64,000 nucleotides of DNA from Candidatus Poribacteria bacterium. GTDB taxonomy: Bacteria > Poribacteria > WGA-4E > WGA-3G. Where the stretch lies: NCBI GenBank assembly GCA_958295945.1, contig OY282386.1, positions 4,520,204 through 4,584,203 of the forward strand, in the 5' to 3' direction. Of this stretch, positions 28,220 to 36,787 are shown piece by piece. How positions within the stretch are numbered: position 1 is the stretch's first letter; every line of letters starts with the position of its first letter. Both the position numbers and the translations under genes were made by a program. The notes beneath the pieces are model-generated. The model was not told the DNA's origin, made no database searches, and was given only the letters and a program-made list of their open reading frames with translations.

Positions 28220-29071
28220 TCACTTTTTCTTGGCGATTTTCTGAAGACGTTGCAGGATGTTTTCGGCGGCACGTTGGGATTGTTCTTGATTATGTGTTTC
28301 TACTGCTATTTCTGATCTATACAGATTTCCCATATAATATCTCCTGAAAATGAAGTATGTCCATAACGCTGCATCTATGTAATGACCATTTAAGATGGCA
28401 TCTACAGTAACATATCCAAGCACGCCGTTTAGTCCAAGTGCGTTCAACCCTCCTCCCCATCTGCCTGCGTACATCTGGCCTGTTCCTGGTATGACTGCGG
28501 ATAACACTTTGGCGACTTTTGTAGATTTTTGTGGCAGATTCATGGCTTCCTCAAAGAGTTGATTTAGCGATTCATCAGTGGTATAGTCTTTAAGGATTTT
28601 ACGAGCATCTTCCCATCGATACTGGTAAATATACGTCACTGCTTGTAAAAAGAGTGAACGTTTGTATGTTGTATCGCTTGTGTTTCGTAGCATCACTTTG
28701 ATCAATTCTAAACGCGCGAGATCGTAGTTCTGTGATGCGATGAGTGTAACTGCGAGGTCAAGTTGATGTGCGGATTTCTGCTCATCTGTATTTGCGTTTA
28801 GGACGGCATTTCTCATTGCGAATATTGCTTCTTGCCATAGACCTTGTGAACGATAGGCGAGTCCGATCTGATTGTAGGTTTCTGCAACGCGTATGTCGTC
28901 TGAATGAAAGAAAATGAACCGTTTATATTCTGTGATCGCAGCATCGTGATTGTTTAATTTGATAAAGTGATCACCGAGTGTAAGCAGATCTTGCGATGCA
29001 ACTGATGTAGAATTGGAGAAATATGATAGAAATATTGCGAAGAAAAGTAGTGTGGTGAGTTTTGTTTTCAT
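28220..29071 (-). CDS. exported TPR protein with C-terminal membrane segments
   Basis: This 283-residue protein has a signal peptide (residues 1-26, end SVASQ) and four to five TPR-like helical pairs (about 28-170, with AITEYKRFIFFHSDD and AETYNQIGLAYRSQGLWQEAIFAMRNAV). A glycine-rich hydrophobic region (about 190-245) contains PGTGQMYAGRWGGGL, a motif seen in small membrane domains of unknown role. The end is basic. No linked gene gives a function. It is convergent with the TRAP permease gene. Confidence 0.72.
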   Translation of the reverse strand: MKTKLTTLLFFAIFLSYFSNSTSVASQDLLTLGDHFIKLNNHDAAITEYKRFIFFHSDDIRVAETYNQIGLAYRSQGLWQEAIFAMRNAVLNANTDEQKSAHQLDLAVTLIASQNYDLARLELIKVMLRNTSDTTYKRSLFLQAVTYIYQYRWEDARKILKDYTTDESLNQLFEEAMNLPQKSTKVAKVLSAVIPGTGQMYAGRWGGGLNALGLNGVLGYVTVDAILNGHYIDAALWTYFIFRRYYMGNLYRSEIAVETHNQEQSQRAAENILQRLQKIAKKK

Positions 29072-29531
29072 AGTGATAAGTCTCTTCTGTTTGATGTATT
29101 CAATTTATCATGTATTGTTATTTATGGCAATGTTGTTTTTGTTTAATGTGTAAAGATTTTTGTAAATACATCTGTTAGCTATTGTCGGTTAATTGTTATA
29201 CTACTTCTAATAAATTAGGTTGCATTTTATCGGTTTATGTAAGATGAATGTTTGAGGAGCAATGCAGTGCGCGACTACGAGCGCACTGTCTGAACCAGGA
29301 TTGTAAGGATACAAAGAAAACAGGATAACGGAAGAGGGTGTCTCTTGTAGGAGCGGTTTCTAACCGCGATTTGCATTCAGATTCTATACACCTTTGCACC
29401 ACTTGTGCTGAGAATGTAAGAACGGCACGCGGAGCGTGCCTACTACTATGCATCGGTACAATTCAAACCTAACTCTTAGTACAACTCTTGAATTGGCAAA
29501 TTACAACACTAAATAACCTTGAGTGCATGTT
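29072..29531. repeat. REP-like hairpin cluster
   Basis: No gene is seen. At least three stems sit next to GTAG or CTAC: GTGCGCGACTACGAGCGCAC (about 29269-29288), GTAG at 29347 followed by GCGG and CCGC arms to 29368, and GGCACGC paired with GCGTGCC followed by CTAC at 29424-29443. The stems differ in sequence while the tetranucleotide is kept. Confidence 0.6.
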
Positions 29532-29561
29532 GGGTGTGTAAAATTTTTGTCACCGTAGTCG

Positions 29562-29687
29562 TCAATTTAGCGTCCTTCCAGTGCCGTTATGTTCGGTTAG
29601 GAAACCGCACCTAACCAGGACTATGAGAGAAGTAATATTTGTGTAGTATCTGACGGCAAATTCATTGTGTTTATCTTGCAATTTCAT
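29562..29687 (-). pseudogene. short gene fragment with strong ribosome site inside the element
   Basis: An ATG at 29687 is preceded by AAGGAGA at ideal distance and opens MKLQDKHNEFAVRYYTN. This weakly recalls the start of phage terminase small subunits (a Lys-Gln-x-x-Phe-type opening). The reading then runs into a REP-like hairpin (about 29592-29615) and stops after 41 codons. I read this as a gene truncated by repeat insertion. The family assignment is tentative. Confidence 0.35.
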
Positions 29688-29718
29688 GGTCTGTCTCCTT
29701 CTTGAAAAGTTACGAAAC

Positions 29719-29835
29719 TGTAAGAAATCTCTTACAACTGTAAGACGGGCAAAGTGCCTATAAACGCAGTATCTGTATAGGTTTATAGGACGTATTTTTA
29801 TGGTGCTAAAATTTGAATTTTGCAAAACTGTAAGA
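29719..29835. promoter_or_regulatory. TGTAAGA repeats, operator-like, upstream of the fragment
   Basis: TGTAAGA (29719) and TCTTACA (29730) form a palindrome with a four-base spacer. Further direct copies of TGTAAGA begin at 29739 and 29829. All lie just upstream of the minus-strand start at 29687. This looks like a repressor-binding cluster, though nothing shows which protein would bind. Confidence 0.45.
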
Positions 29836-30216
29836 TTTTTCTGAGATGCTGAGATTTGTCCGTTATTTTTGTATAGAAATGTGTGATAAATTGCATGAAT
29901 ATCGTCTTTTATCTTCATAATAGTTTCCATTATCTTGCTCTTATAAATTTCTTAAAATTGTTATTTTACATATAACATGAATGTTAAAATAAATAATAAA
30001 TATATATTAACACATAAATGGACTTTTGTCAAGTTATTTTTGGCAATGGACATATTTTTAATTGTTCAACACACATTTTTTAGACCTTTGAGGACGATAT
30101 GGTTATAAGGGCTGGTTAGTACAGACATACCGTTGATTTCTTGATTTGGCCCCTTCAATTCATGGTGAGAAGTTAGTGACAAAAACTTTACACACCCCTA
30201 ACAAGAGGAGTTGGAA

Positions 30217-30245
30217 TTGACGATAAGTTGTGAACATGATACAAT
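30217..30245 (+). promoter_or_regulatory. sigma-70-type promoter for mannonate-dehydratase-like gene
   Basis: TTGACG (30217-30222) and TACAAT (30240-30245) are spaced by 17 bases, 37 bases before the ATG at 30283. AAAGGAGG lies between them and the start. Confidence 0.55.
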
Positions 30246-30282
30246 TCGTCAATGGATTCTATAGGAAAAGGAGGATTGGACT

Positions 30283-31263
30283 ATGGATACAACGAATGAG
30301 AATGGAAGGATGCATGTAGGGGTGCAGGGTGTGGGGACATCTCCGAAAGAGTTGGAGTTTCTTGTGCGGCATGGTGTTACGCATATGGATGCTTCAGTCA
30401 GAAACACTCAACCCGAGACGTTAATGCAACACAAAGCAGAAGCAGAAGCTGCAGGTGTGAGTCTTGAGATGATTCATATTGGACTACCGAGAAGTATTAC
30501 GTTGGCTCAGGATCCACAACGTGATAGAGATCTTGATGGCGTGTGTGAGACCATTGAGCATGCTGCGAAGGCAGGTTTACGTGGTCTGAACTATAATTTT
30601 TGTATTCTGAATCATCAACGGACAGAAAGCACACTTGGACGTGGTGGTTCAAGATATAGCACATTTGATTTCTCTAAGTATGACAACGAAGAACTCTCGG
30701 ATGCAGGTGAGGTGAGTCGGGAAGAGGCGTTTGATAGAATTGCTTACTTTCTTGAACGTGTCATTCCTGTTGCAGAAGAAAACAGGGTTCAGATGGCATG
30801 TCATCCGAACGATCCGCCTGCTCCTGTATTACGAGGTGTTGAACGTTGGAATTATCCGATATTTGATGGCTTAAAGAGGTTTTCTGAAATCAATGAAAGT
30901 CCGTATCACGGATTTAATTTCTGCTGCGGTGTCGTATCTGAGGGATTGGATGATCCTGGTTCTGATTTGTATGAAATAATATCGTATTTTGGTGAACGCA
31001 AGAAGATATTCAACATACATTTCCGGAATATTCGGGGTGGTTTGCACAACTTTCAAGAGGTGTGGCCTGATGAAGGTGATGTGGATATGTATAAGGTTGC
31101 CCAAACATTACGTGATGTAGATTATCCATATATGTTGATGCCGGACCATGCTCCATCTCATTCTGACGATATCGCACCTGAAGGAGTTTCTGGACGGGTT
31201 CGGCAGGCGTGGGCATATCAATTTGGCTATATTATTGCATTGATTCAGGCTGCGTATGCTTAG
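30283..31263 (+). CDS. mannonate dehydratase-like / sugar-isomerase TIM-barrel protein
   Basis: This 326-residue TIM-barrel protein is closest in motif to D-mannonate dehydratase (UxuA), which converts D-mannonate to 2-keto-3-deoxygluconate in hexuronate breakdown. Matching segments are MACHPNDPP, FNFCCGVVSEGL, NIHFRNIRGG, DEGDVDM and LMPDHAP. It is shorter than typical UxuA (about 390 residues), mainly in the N-terminal half, so a related isomerase or dehydratase substrate is possible. It is followed by a sulfatase gene, fitting a role in breakdown of sulfated, uronate-containing glycans. A good promoter and ribosome site precede it. Confidence 0.75.
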   Translation: MDTTNENGRMHVGVQGVGTSPKELEFLVRHGVTHMDASVRNTQPETLMQHKAEAEAAGVSLEMIHIGLPRSITLAQDPQRDRDLDGVCETIEHAAKAGLRGLNYNFCILNHQRTESTLGRGGSRYSTFDFSKYDNEELSDAGEVSREEAFDRIAYFLERVIPVAEENRVQMACHPNDPPAPVLRGVERWNYPIFDGLKRFSEINESPYHGFNFCCGVVSEGLDDPGSDLYEIISYFGERKKIFNIHFRNIRGGLHNFQEVWPDEGDVDMYKVAQTLRDVDYPYMLMPDHAPSHSDDIAPEGVSGRVRQAWAYQFGYIIALIQAAYA

Positions 31264-31479
31264 ATATAGTTCAGTAGATTGGGTTTCAATTCTATTGGAG
31301 GTAGGGTTTAGTAATACGGATTGAATTAGCATATCGTTTTTTTGCTAGGGAATGTCCGAGGCGCAATGAATTTCGCGTGGTGAATGTGTGTTAGACATTC
31401 ACATTGAACGCGTTTTTGGTTATTGTAAAGTGTATTTTTAGATCTAATCAGAACAAAAATCACAATTTTGGAGAATACT
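31264..31479. repeat. gap with REP-like repeat
   Basis: GAATGTCCGAGGCGCAATGA (from 31350) is shared with the gap at 39641. It contains a GCGCAAT and TTTCGCG-type stem. GAATGT and ACATTC arms are nearby. GGAG at 31470 serves the sulfatase start. Confidence 0.5.
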
Positions 31480-32760
31480 ATGGCAAAACAACCGAACATA
31501 TTACTGATTCTTGCAGATGATCACGGTTATGGTGATATTTCTGCACATGATGGACCATCAATACAAACCCCGAATATAGACAGAATTGCTAATGAAGGTG
31601 TGCGTTTTACGAAATTTTATGCGAATTGTTCAGTGTGTTCTCCGAGTCGTGCATCGCTGATGACCGGACGTTATCCAGATAGAGTTGGTGTTCCGGGAGT
31701 GATTCGCACACAGGCCCAGAACAACTGGGGTTACTTTCGTCAGGATGCGATTACGTTACCTTCAATGTTGCAGCAGAAAGACTATCGTACGGCACTTATC
31801 GGTAAGTGGCATTTGGGTCTTGAAGATGAGAATCATCCTTGTAAACGCGGGTTTGACCATTTTCATGGTTTCCTTGGGGATATGATGGATGACTATTATA
31901 CGCACCTTCGGCATAATAACAACTATATGCGGGACGATTACGATACGATTGACCCGAGAGGACATGCGACAGACCTGTTTTCCGATTGGAGTGTTGATTT
32001 TATTCGAACGCACGCGCATACTTCCCATCCATTTTTTCTGTATCTTGCGTATAATGCCCCGCATACACCAATTCAACCCCCAGACGATTGGATAGAACGC
32101 GTGAAGAAACGTGAACCGGATATTTCTGATCAACGTGCGAAGTATGTTGCCCTTGTTGAACACATGGATGCCGGTATTGGACGAGTGCTTGAGGCACTTG
32201 AGGAGACTAATCAGTTGTCAAACACACTTGTCATTTATTCATCGGATAATGGTGGACAGATGAATGTTGGTGCACACAACGGTCCCTTGCGTGGTCAGAA
32301 AGGTGAGATGTATGAAGGGGGTATACGAGTGCCGACTTGTGCTATGTGGCAGGGGAATATGCCGGCAGGACATGTATCGGATCAGGTCGGTATGTTGAGT
32401 GATTTGTTGCCTACACTCTGTGAAGTTGCAGATGTTCCTGTTCAACATGAAATTGATGGTCGTTCTATCTGGGGAACATTTCAGGGTGAGAAACAGGATT
32501 TGTCTGATCGTTTGTTATATTGGATACGCAGGGAAGGTGGACAACAGTTTAGTGGTCAGTGCCAACATGCGGTTCGTAGGGGTGATATGAAGCTGCTGCA
32601 TAACCGTCCATTTGAACCGTTGGAACTTTATGACTTATCCAATGATCCATTGGAGACAACAGATGTTTCGCAATCGGATAAAAAAATGTATAATGAGATG
32701 AGAAATCTGTTTCAGGAGGAGACTCAGAGAGCGGGGAGTGTGCCGTGGCAGAAGGGGTAA
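31480..32760 (+). CDS. Cys-type sulfatase
   Basis: This 426-residue sulfatase (alkaline phosphatase superfamily) should remove sulfate esters. Cys53 in CSPSR is the residue that must be oxidised to formylglycine. Metal ligands are visible as ADDHGYGD (Asp13, Asp14) and SSDNGGQ, and the catalytic lysine/histidine region as IGKWHLG. There is no signal peptide, so it appears cytosolic unless the start is misplaced. The ATG at 31480 has GGAG seven bases upstream. Its maturation needs a formylglycine-generating enzyme. The FGE-like proteins encoded downstream lack the catalytic cysteines, so the true activator must be elsewhere. Confidence 0.9.
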   Translation: MAKQPNILLILADDHGYGDISAHDGPSIQTPNIDRIANEGVRFTKFYANCSVCSPSRASLMTGRYPDRVGVPGVIRTQAQNNWGYFRQDAITLPSMLQQKDYRTALIGKWHLGLEDENHPCKRGFDHFHGFLGDMMDDYYTHLRHNNNYMRDDYDTIDPRGHATDLFSDWSVDFIRTHAHTSHPFFLYLAYNAPHTPIQPPDDWIERVKKREPDISDQRAKYVALVEHMDAGIGRVLEALEETNQLSNTLVIYSSDNGGQMNVGAHNGPLRGQKGEMYEGGIRVPTCAMWQGNMPAGHVSDQVGMLSDLLPTLCEVADVPVQHEIDGRSIWGTFQGEKQDLSDRLLYWIRREGGQQFSGQCQHAVRRGDMKLLHNRPFEPLELYDLSNDPLETTDVSQSDKKMYNEMRNLFQEETQRAGSVPWQKG

Positions 32761-32845
32761 AAGTAATTAATATCTTTGTGTGTCCACTGATATTTATTGC
32801 TATCCTTTTGGTTCTCAGGTGTCTCTAAAATTGGGGAGGTGTGTG

Positions 32846-33553
32846 ATGAAAATGGATAAGCAAATAAATGAAAATGATACACATTTAGATAAGAACAGTG
32901 ATGAGTCTGAAATGGAATTTGATGTAGCAATGGACACCTTTACACCAGAAGACAATCCTGAAATGCCACCTCATAGTGAGTTATCAGTAATCCAACAAAG
33001 TTTGGAAGCGTTACAAGAATTATTTGAGAAACAGATTGCTCGCAATCAGAATCAGACAGAGATGTTTGACAAGATTTATGCGGAGATGAAGGATTACAAA
33101 GAGAGTTTTCTTTTGGAAGTGCTTCACAAACCGATCATCCACAATCTGATTCAACTATATGACAGTTATCTATTGCTTGAATCTCAGCTTGATGTCATGC
33201 TTGAGACGGAAGATGGAGTTATATCTGATGGTTTAACACAATATCGGAATAATCTTGAGAATTTTCGATATAAATTGGAAGAGGTGTTGTATCGTTTGGA
33301 TGTAACACCTTATGCGGAGTCCTCAAAGACGCTTGATCGGCAACTGCATAAGACTCGTCAAACGATATCAACAGATGATCCTAAGCAGGACAAGACAATT
33401 GCTGAAGTGCATAAAATAGGGTTCAATTGGCGTGAGAAGGTATTTCGTCCGGAAGAGGTGACAATTTATCGTTATTCTGCTTCAACAGAAAACAGTGAAG
33501 AAATTGTAAGTAAATCTCCTTCTGGTGAGAAAGGGGGCAATACGGATGGGTAA
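32846..33553 (+). CDS. GrpE-like nucleotide exchange factor, first gene of the Hsp70/J-like block
   Basis: This 235-residue protein has an acidic N terminus, a long coiled coil (about 50-110) and a compact C-terminal part reading EVHKIGFNWREKVFRPEEVTIYRY, which follows the GrpE beta-domain pattern (IGF, then RPAEVxVY). It is divergent from canonical GrpE, so I call it GrpE-like. The ATG at 32846 follows GGGGAGGT. The Hsp70 gene starts within its last eight bases, and this coupling supports the role of exchange factor for that Hsp70. Confidence 0.7.
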   Translation: MKMDKQINENDTHLDKNSDESEMEFDVAMDTFTPEDNPEMPPHSELSVIQQSLEALQELFEKQIARNQNQTEMFDKIYAEMKDYKESFLLEVLHKPIIHNLIQLYDSYLLLESQLDVMLETEDGVISDGLTQYRNNLENFRYKLEEVLYRLDVTPYAESSKTLDRQLHKTRQTISTDDPKQDKTIAEVHKIGFNWREKVFRPEEVTIYRYSASTENSEEIVSKSPSGEKGGNTDG

Positions 33554-35141
33554 AGTCGTTGGGATTGACCTTGGGACGACATTTTCAGTGATTGCACATG
33601 TGAATGAACATGGACAAGCGGAGATAATACCGAACTTAGAGAGTGAGCGTATTACACCTTCGGTTGTGATGTTTGAAGACAATCTTGTGACGGTTGGGAA
33701 GATAGCTAAGCAAAACGCGCGGGCAGTGCCAGAACAGATAGTGGAATTTATTAAGCGCGAGATGGGTAAATCCAAGTTGGAATTCTTTCGCACCTTTGAT
33801 GAGAAGGACTATTCCCCCGAAGAACTCTCTGCGGTTATTCTCACGAAACTCAAGCAGGATGCTGAAACTTATTTGGGTGAAGAGATTACGGATGCTGTTG
33901 TTACTGTTCCTGCCTATTTTCACGATGCTGAGCGCGAGGCAACCCGAAACGCTGGTAGAATTGCGGGTTTGAATGTGCTGCAGGTTCTTAATGAACCGAC
34001 TGCTGCTGCACTTGCTTATGGGATGGACCAATTGGGTAGTAATCAGAATGTATTTGTGTTTGACCTTGGCGGTGGCACGTTTGATGTGACGATCATGAGT
34101 GTATCTGAGTCGGAGATACAGATGCTTGCGACAAATGGTGACCATCGTTTGGGTGGAAAAGATTGGGACGATAAAATCATCATGCATGTTGCGGAGATGT
34201 TTGAGATAGAACATGGAGAGAATCCGTTAGTTGACCTGCATTCATATCAAGACCTTCAATTGGATGCGATTACTGCGAAAGAATCTTTGTCGTTACGACA
34301 GAGAGCATTGATCGTATGTGGTTACAATGGCAAAACAACACGTGTTGAGTTGACACGTGAGAAGTTTGAACAACTTACATCGGACTTGCTTGAAAAAAGT
34401 CGTGTGCTGTGCAATGTTGTTTTATCTGAAGCAGACATGACCTGGGAAGATATTGATAAAATCTTATTGGTAGGTGGTTCAACACGGATGCCGATGATAC
34501 AAGAGATGATTGCTACACTTAGTGGGAAAGAGATAAATCCACATGAAGTCAATCCTGATGAGGTCGTGGCTATCGGTGCAGCGATTCAGGGAACTCTCCG
34601 TCAGATTACGGAGGGAGATACAGAGACTGTAGATATGCCCGAGGCAGTTATAGACCGTTTCATCGGTCCTGATGGTGTTCCGAAAGTAACTGTTACTGAT
34701 GGTGCGACACATAATCTTGGTCTTATAGTTCTTAATGCGCTGCGTGAGTATGTTATTCATGTGATGATACCTAAAATGACAGTGATTCCCTGTGAAGTAG
34801 CGGATAAGTTTTTGACGGTGGATCACAATCAACCCTCGGTGTTAATTGAAGTGGTGCAAGGACTTGAGCAGGACCAACGTAAAGATCAAATTGATCTGTT
34901 TGATGAATACAAATTGGGTGAATGTACACTGGAACTGCCCCCTGGTTTGCCGCAAGGGTCACCGATTGAGGTGAACTATAAATACAATTTAGACCAAAAT
35001 CTTGAGGTGACCGCTAAATCTCTCTCAAATGATGAGGCGACTGCTGTTTACGATCTTTTCTCTATTATTGAACGCCCTACGCTCAATGAGGAAGAGGTTG
35101 CCCAGGCTAAAACAGAGCTTCAGGATCTTGTTGTTGAATAG
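33546..35141 (+). CDS. Hsp70 family chaperone lacking the C-terminal lid
   Basis: This 531-residue Hsp70 has a complete nucleotide-binding domain: DLGTTFSV near the start, VTVPAYFHDAEREATRNAG, FDLGGGTFDVTI and LLVGGSTRMP. A beta substrate-binding domain ends near PIEVNYKYNLDQNLEVTA. It stops about 100 residues short of DnaK, so the helical lid and the usual C-terminal tail are missing. This suggests a dedicated chaperone or switch rather than the housekeeping DnaK. The ATG at 33546 overlaps the GrpE-like gene. The genes that follow encode proteins with a divergent J-like domain. Confidence 0.9.
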   Translation: MGKVVGIDLGTTFSVIAHVNEHGQAEIIPNLESERITPSVVMFEDNLVTVGKIAKQNARAVPEQIVEFIKREMGKSKLEFFRTFDEKDYSPEELSAVILTKLKQDAETYLGEEITDAVVTVPAYFHDAEREATRNAGRIAGLNVLQVLNEPTAAALAYGMDQLGSNQNVFVFDLGGGTFDVTIMSVSESEIQMLATNGDHRLGGKDWDDKIIMHVAEMFEIEHGENPLVDLHSYQDLQLDAITAKESLSLRQRALIVCGYNGKTTRVELTREKFEQLTSDLLEKSRVLCNVVLSEADMTWEDIDKILLVGGSTRMPMIQEMIATLSGKEINPHEVNPDEVVAIGAAIQGTLRQITEGDTETVDMPEAVIDRFIGPDGVPKVTVTDGATHNLGLIVLNALREYVIHVMIPKMTVIPCEVADKFLTVDHNQPSVLIEVVQGLEQDQRKDQIDLFDEYKLGECTLELPPGLPQGSPIEVNYKYNLDQNLEVTAKSLSNDEATAVYDLFSIIERPTLNEEEVAQAKTELQDLVVE

Positions 35142-35251
35142 TTTAGTGCAATGGTGAATCTCTGTGTAATATCTTGGACATACGTAAATTCAGGATCAAT
35201 TTGACGAATATGACAAAAGTGGTAAATTCATGGTTATATTCTGAGTTGTTC

Positions 35252-35293
35252 AGCGCGCTTACAAAGCGCGCCTACGGTCTGTAGGTAAGTTAT
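35252..35293. repeat. REP-like hairpin, intact copy
   Basis: GCGCGCTTACAAAGCGCGC is a near-perfect palindrome followed by CTACGG, then TCTGTAGGTAAGTT. It lies in the gap after the Hsp70 gene. The same hairpin appears inverted at 35360-35389 and again at 43752. Confidence 0.75.
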
Positions 35294-35312
35294 GAGTTGT
35301 TCAGCGCGCTTA

Positions 35313-35428
35313 ATGAAGATTAATTTATTAATTCGGTAATTCTATTTTTTACTCAAAACCCGTAGGCGCGCTTTGTAAGCGCGCTGGACTTTGATCTCAA
35401 ATTACCCAATTTATTTCTTAATCTTCAT
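35313..35428. mobile_element. 116-bp MITE-like element inserted in a REP hairpin
   Basis: ATGAAGATTAA (35313-35323) and its exact complement (35418-35428) bound the element, with further imperfect pairing inwards. The flanks, GCGCGCTTA on the left (35304-35312) and CAAAGCGCGC on the right (35429-35438), join to rebuild the REP hairpin seen intact at 35253. The element itself carries an inverted copy of that hairpin at 35360-35389. It has no coding capacity. Confidence 0.68.
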
Positions 35429-35512
35429 CAAAGCGCGCCTTCGGTCTGTGCGTAAGTTCAGATAAAATAAAGCCTGCCATTATCGGTAATATCTTGCATA
35501 GGAAATGAATTT

Positions 35513-36775
35513 ATGTCCAAGCTCGAAGAATATATTGCGTTTATCAGCGCGCTCAGAACGGCATCACCGACAATAACAGATGAACAACGTAAGGGTTTTG
35601 TTCGGTTAGGTGTTCAGGAATATGGACTCACTGTTGATGAAGCCATGAACATTTTGAACCTATCAGGAATACAGGTCGGTGAGCAAGTTGATTATTTTCA
35701 GGTATTGGGTTTGTCAATTTCTGATTTTGAACACCGAAGCGAAGCAGAGATTGTTCACCATGTTGAAACAGCACACAAAAAGTTGTATAGTGAATCGTTG
35801 AAAGCGGGTGGTCGTCCTCGTGCTGATGGCAAGACAGAGGAGCAGTGGCGGACACTCTTGAATCAAGCGCGTGATTCCTTGATAGACCCAAAAAGAAGAT
35901 TGGGATATCTGTCAACGATACAACAAGAGACGGTAAGTATTGATAAGGCGTTGAGGACTCCGATACTGGACAACATGGCCCTGATTCCTGCTGGTGAGTT
36001 TCAGATGGGTAGTGCTGATGACGAAGCTTATGGTGATGAACATCCTATCCACTCCGTTTATCTGGATGCGTTTTATATTGATAAATATCCTGTGACAAAC
36101 TCACAGTATAAGGCATTTGTGGATGAAAACCCAGAATGGAACAGGCAAAACATTCCTCATGAATATAGTGATGTTGACTATCTAAAGCATTGGAGAGCGA
36201 ACAGTTTTCGTGATTCTCAAGCCGAACACCCAGTTGTCAATGTGAGTTGGTATGCTGCGATGGCGTTTGCGAAATGGACAGGAAAACGTTTGCCAACTGA
36301 GGCAGAATGGGAAAAAGCAGCACGCGGTGGTGTCAGTGGTAACAAGTACACGTGGGGTGATGATGCCGATCTGTCTATGGCAAATTATGACTGGAACATC
36401 GGCGAAACGACACCTGTTAGGCAATATCCTCCGAATGGGTATGATTTATATGATATGTGTGGGAATGTATGGGAATGGTGTCTTGATGCATATCATGATG
36501 GTATTGCTATGGGGTCATCGCCTAGTAACCCGATTGTTGGAGCGAATTCGATTGAGTGGGTTGAGAAGCATTTTTTAGATGTTGAAACGAACAGGGTTCT
36601 GCGTGGTGGTTCTTGGCGGATACCTGCATCTTTAGTAAGAATTGCGAATCGTAATGCAGAGTCACCTTCCTTTTCACTGAATGTAATAGGATTTCGTTGT
36701 GTTTGGACTGTGCCATCTGGACATGGTGCGGAAAGTCAATCTGCAGGAATCCAATCAAATACTACCAATTCCTAA
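35513..36775 (+). CDS. J-like module fused to FGE-like domain (array member 1)
   Basis: This 420-residue protein has the shared N-terminal module: a helical segment (1-55) and a J-domain-like segment (59-133) with YFQVLGLS, then AHKKLYSESLKAGGRPRADG and LNQARDSLIDPKRR. These match the J-domain pattern of YYEVLGV, then AYEVLSDPEKR, but with PRADG where HPD should be. The C-terminal FGE-like domain (about 153-410; SUMF1/EgtB/PvdO superfamily, C-type-lectin-like fold) has GEFQMGS, KRLPTEAEWEKAARGG, DMCGNVWEWCLD and VLRGGSW with GFRC. It has no CxxxxC after RGGSW, so formylglycine synthesis is unlikely and ligand binding is more plausible. It follows the Hsp70 gene by 371 bases. Confidence 0.85.
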   Translation: MSKLEEYIAFISALRTASPTITDEQRKGFVRLGVQEYGLTVDEAMNILNLSGIQVGEQVDYFQVLGLSISDFEHRSEAEIVHHVETAHKKLYSESLKAGGRPRADGKTEEQWRTLLNQARDSLIDPKRRLGYLSTIQQETVSIDKALRTPILDNMALIPAGEFQMGSADDEAYGDEHPIHSVYLDAFYIDKYPVTNSQYKAFVDENPEWNRQNIPHEYSDVDYLKHWRANSFRDSQAEHPVVNVSWYAAMAFAKWTGKRLPTEAEWEKAARGGVSGNKYTWGDDADLSMANYDWNIGETTPVRQYPPNGYDLYDMCGNVWEWCLDAYHDGIAMGSSPSNPIVGANSIEWVEKHFLDVETNRVLRGGSWRIPASLVRIANRNAESPSFSLNVIGFRCVWTVPSGHGAESQSAGIQSNTTNS

Positions 36776-36787
36776 AATGAGCATAAA

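Larger units (their letters stand above)
29532..30197. mobile_element. 666-bp element remnant with IS256-like inverted ends
   Basis: A 22-base sequence starting GGGTGTGTAAAATTTTTGTC at 29532 is repeated in inverted orientation, with one mismatch, at 30176-30197. The motif of TGTGTAAA followed by TTTTTGTCAC resembles ends of IS256 (mutator) elements. No transposase remains. The inside holds a short minus-strand gene fragment with a good ribosome site, a set of TGTAAGA repeats and AT-rich DNA. I saw no convincing target-site duplication in the adjacent eight bases. Confidence 0.6.

Noticed and set aside
29562-29930. 122-residue minus-strand reading starting at 29930
   Set aside because: Only the last 41 codons have a ribosome site and protein-like start at 29687. 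The upstream part is AT-rich and contains the TGTAAGA repeats, so it is more likely control DNA.
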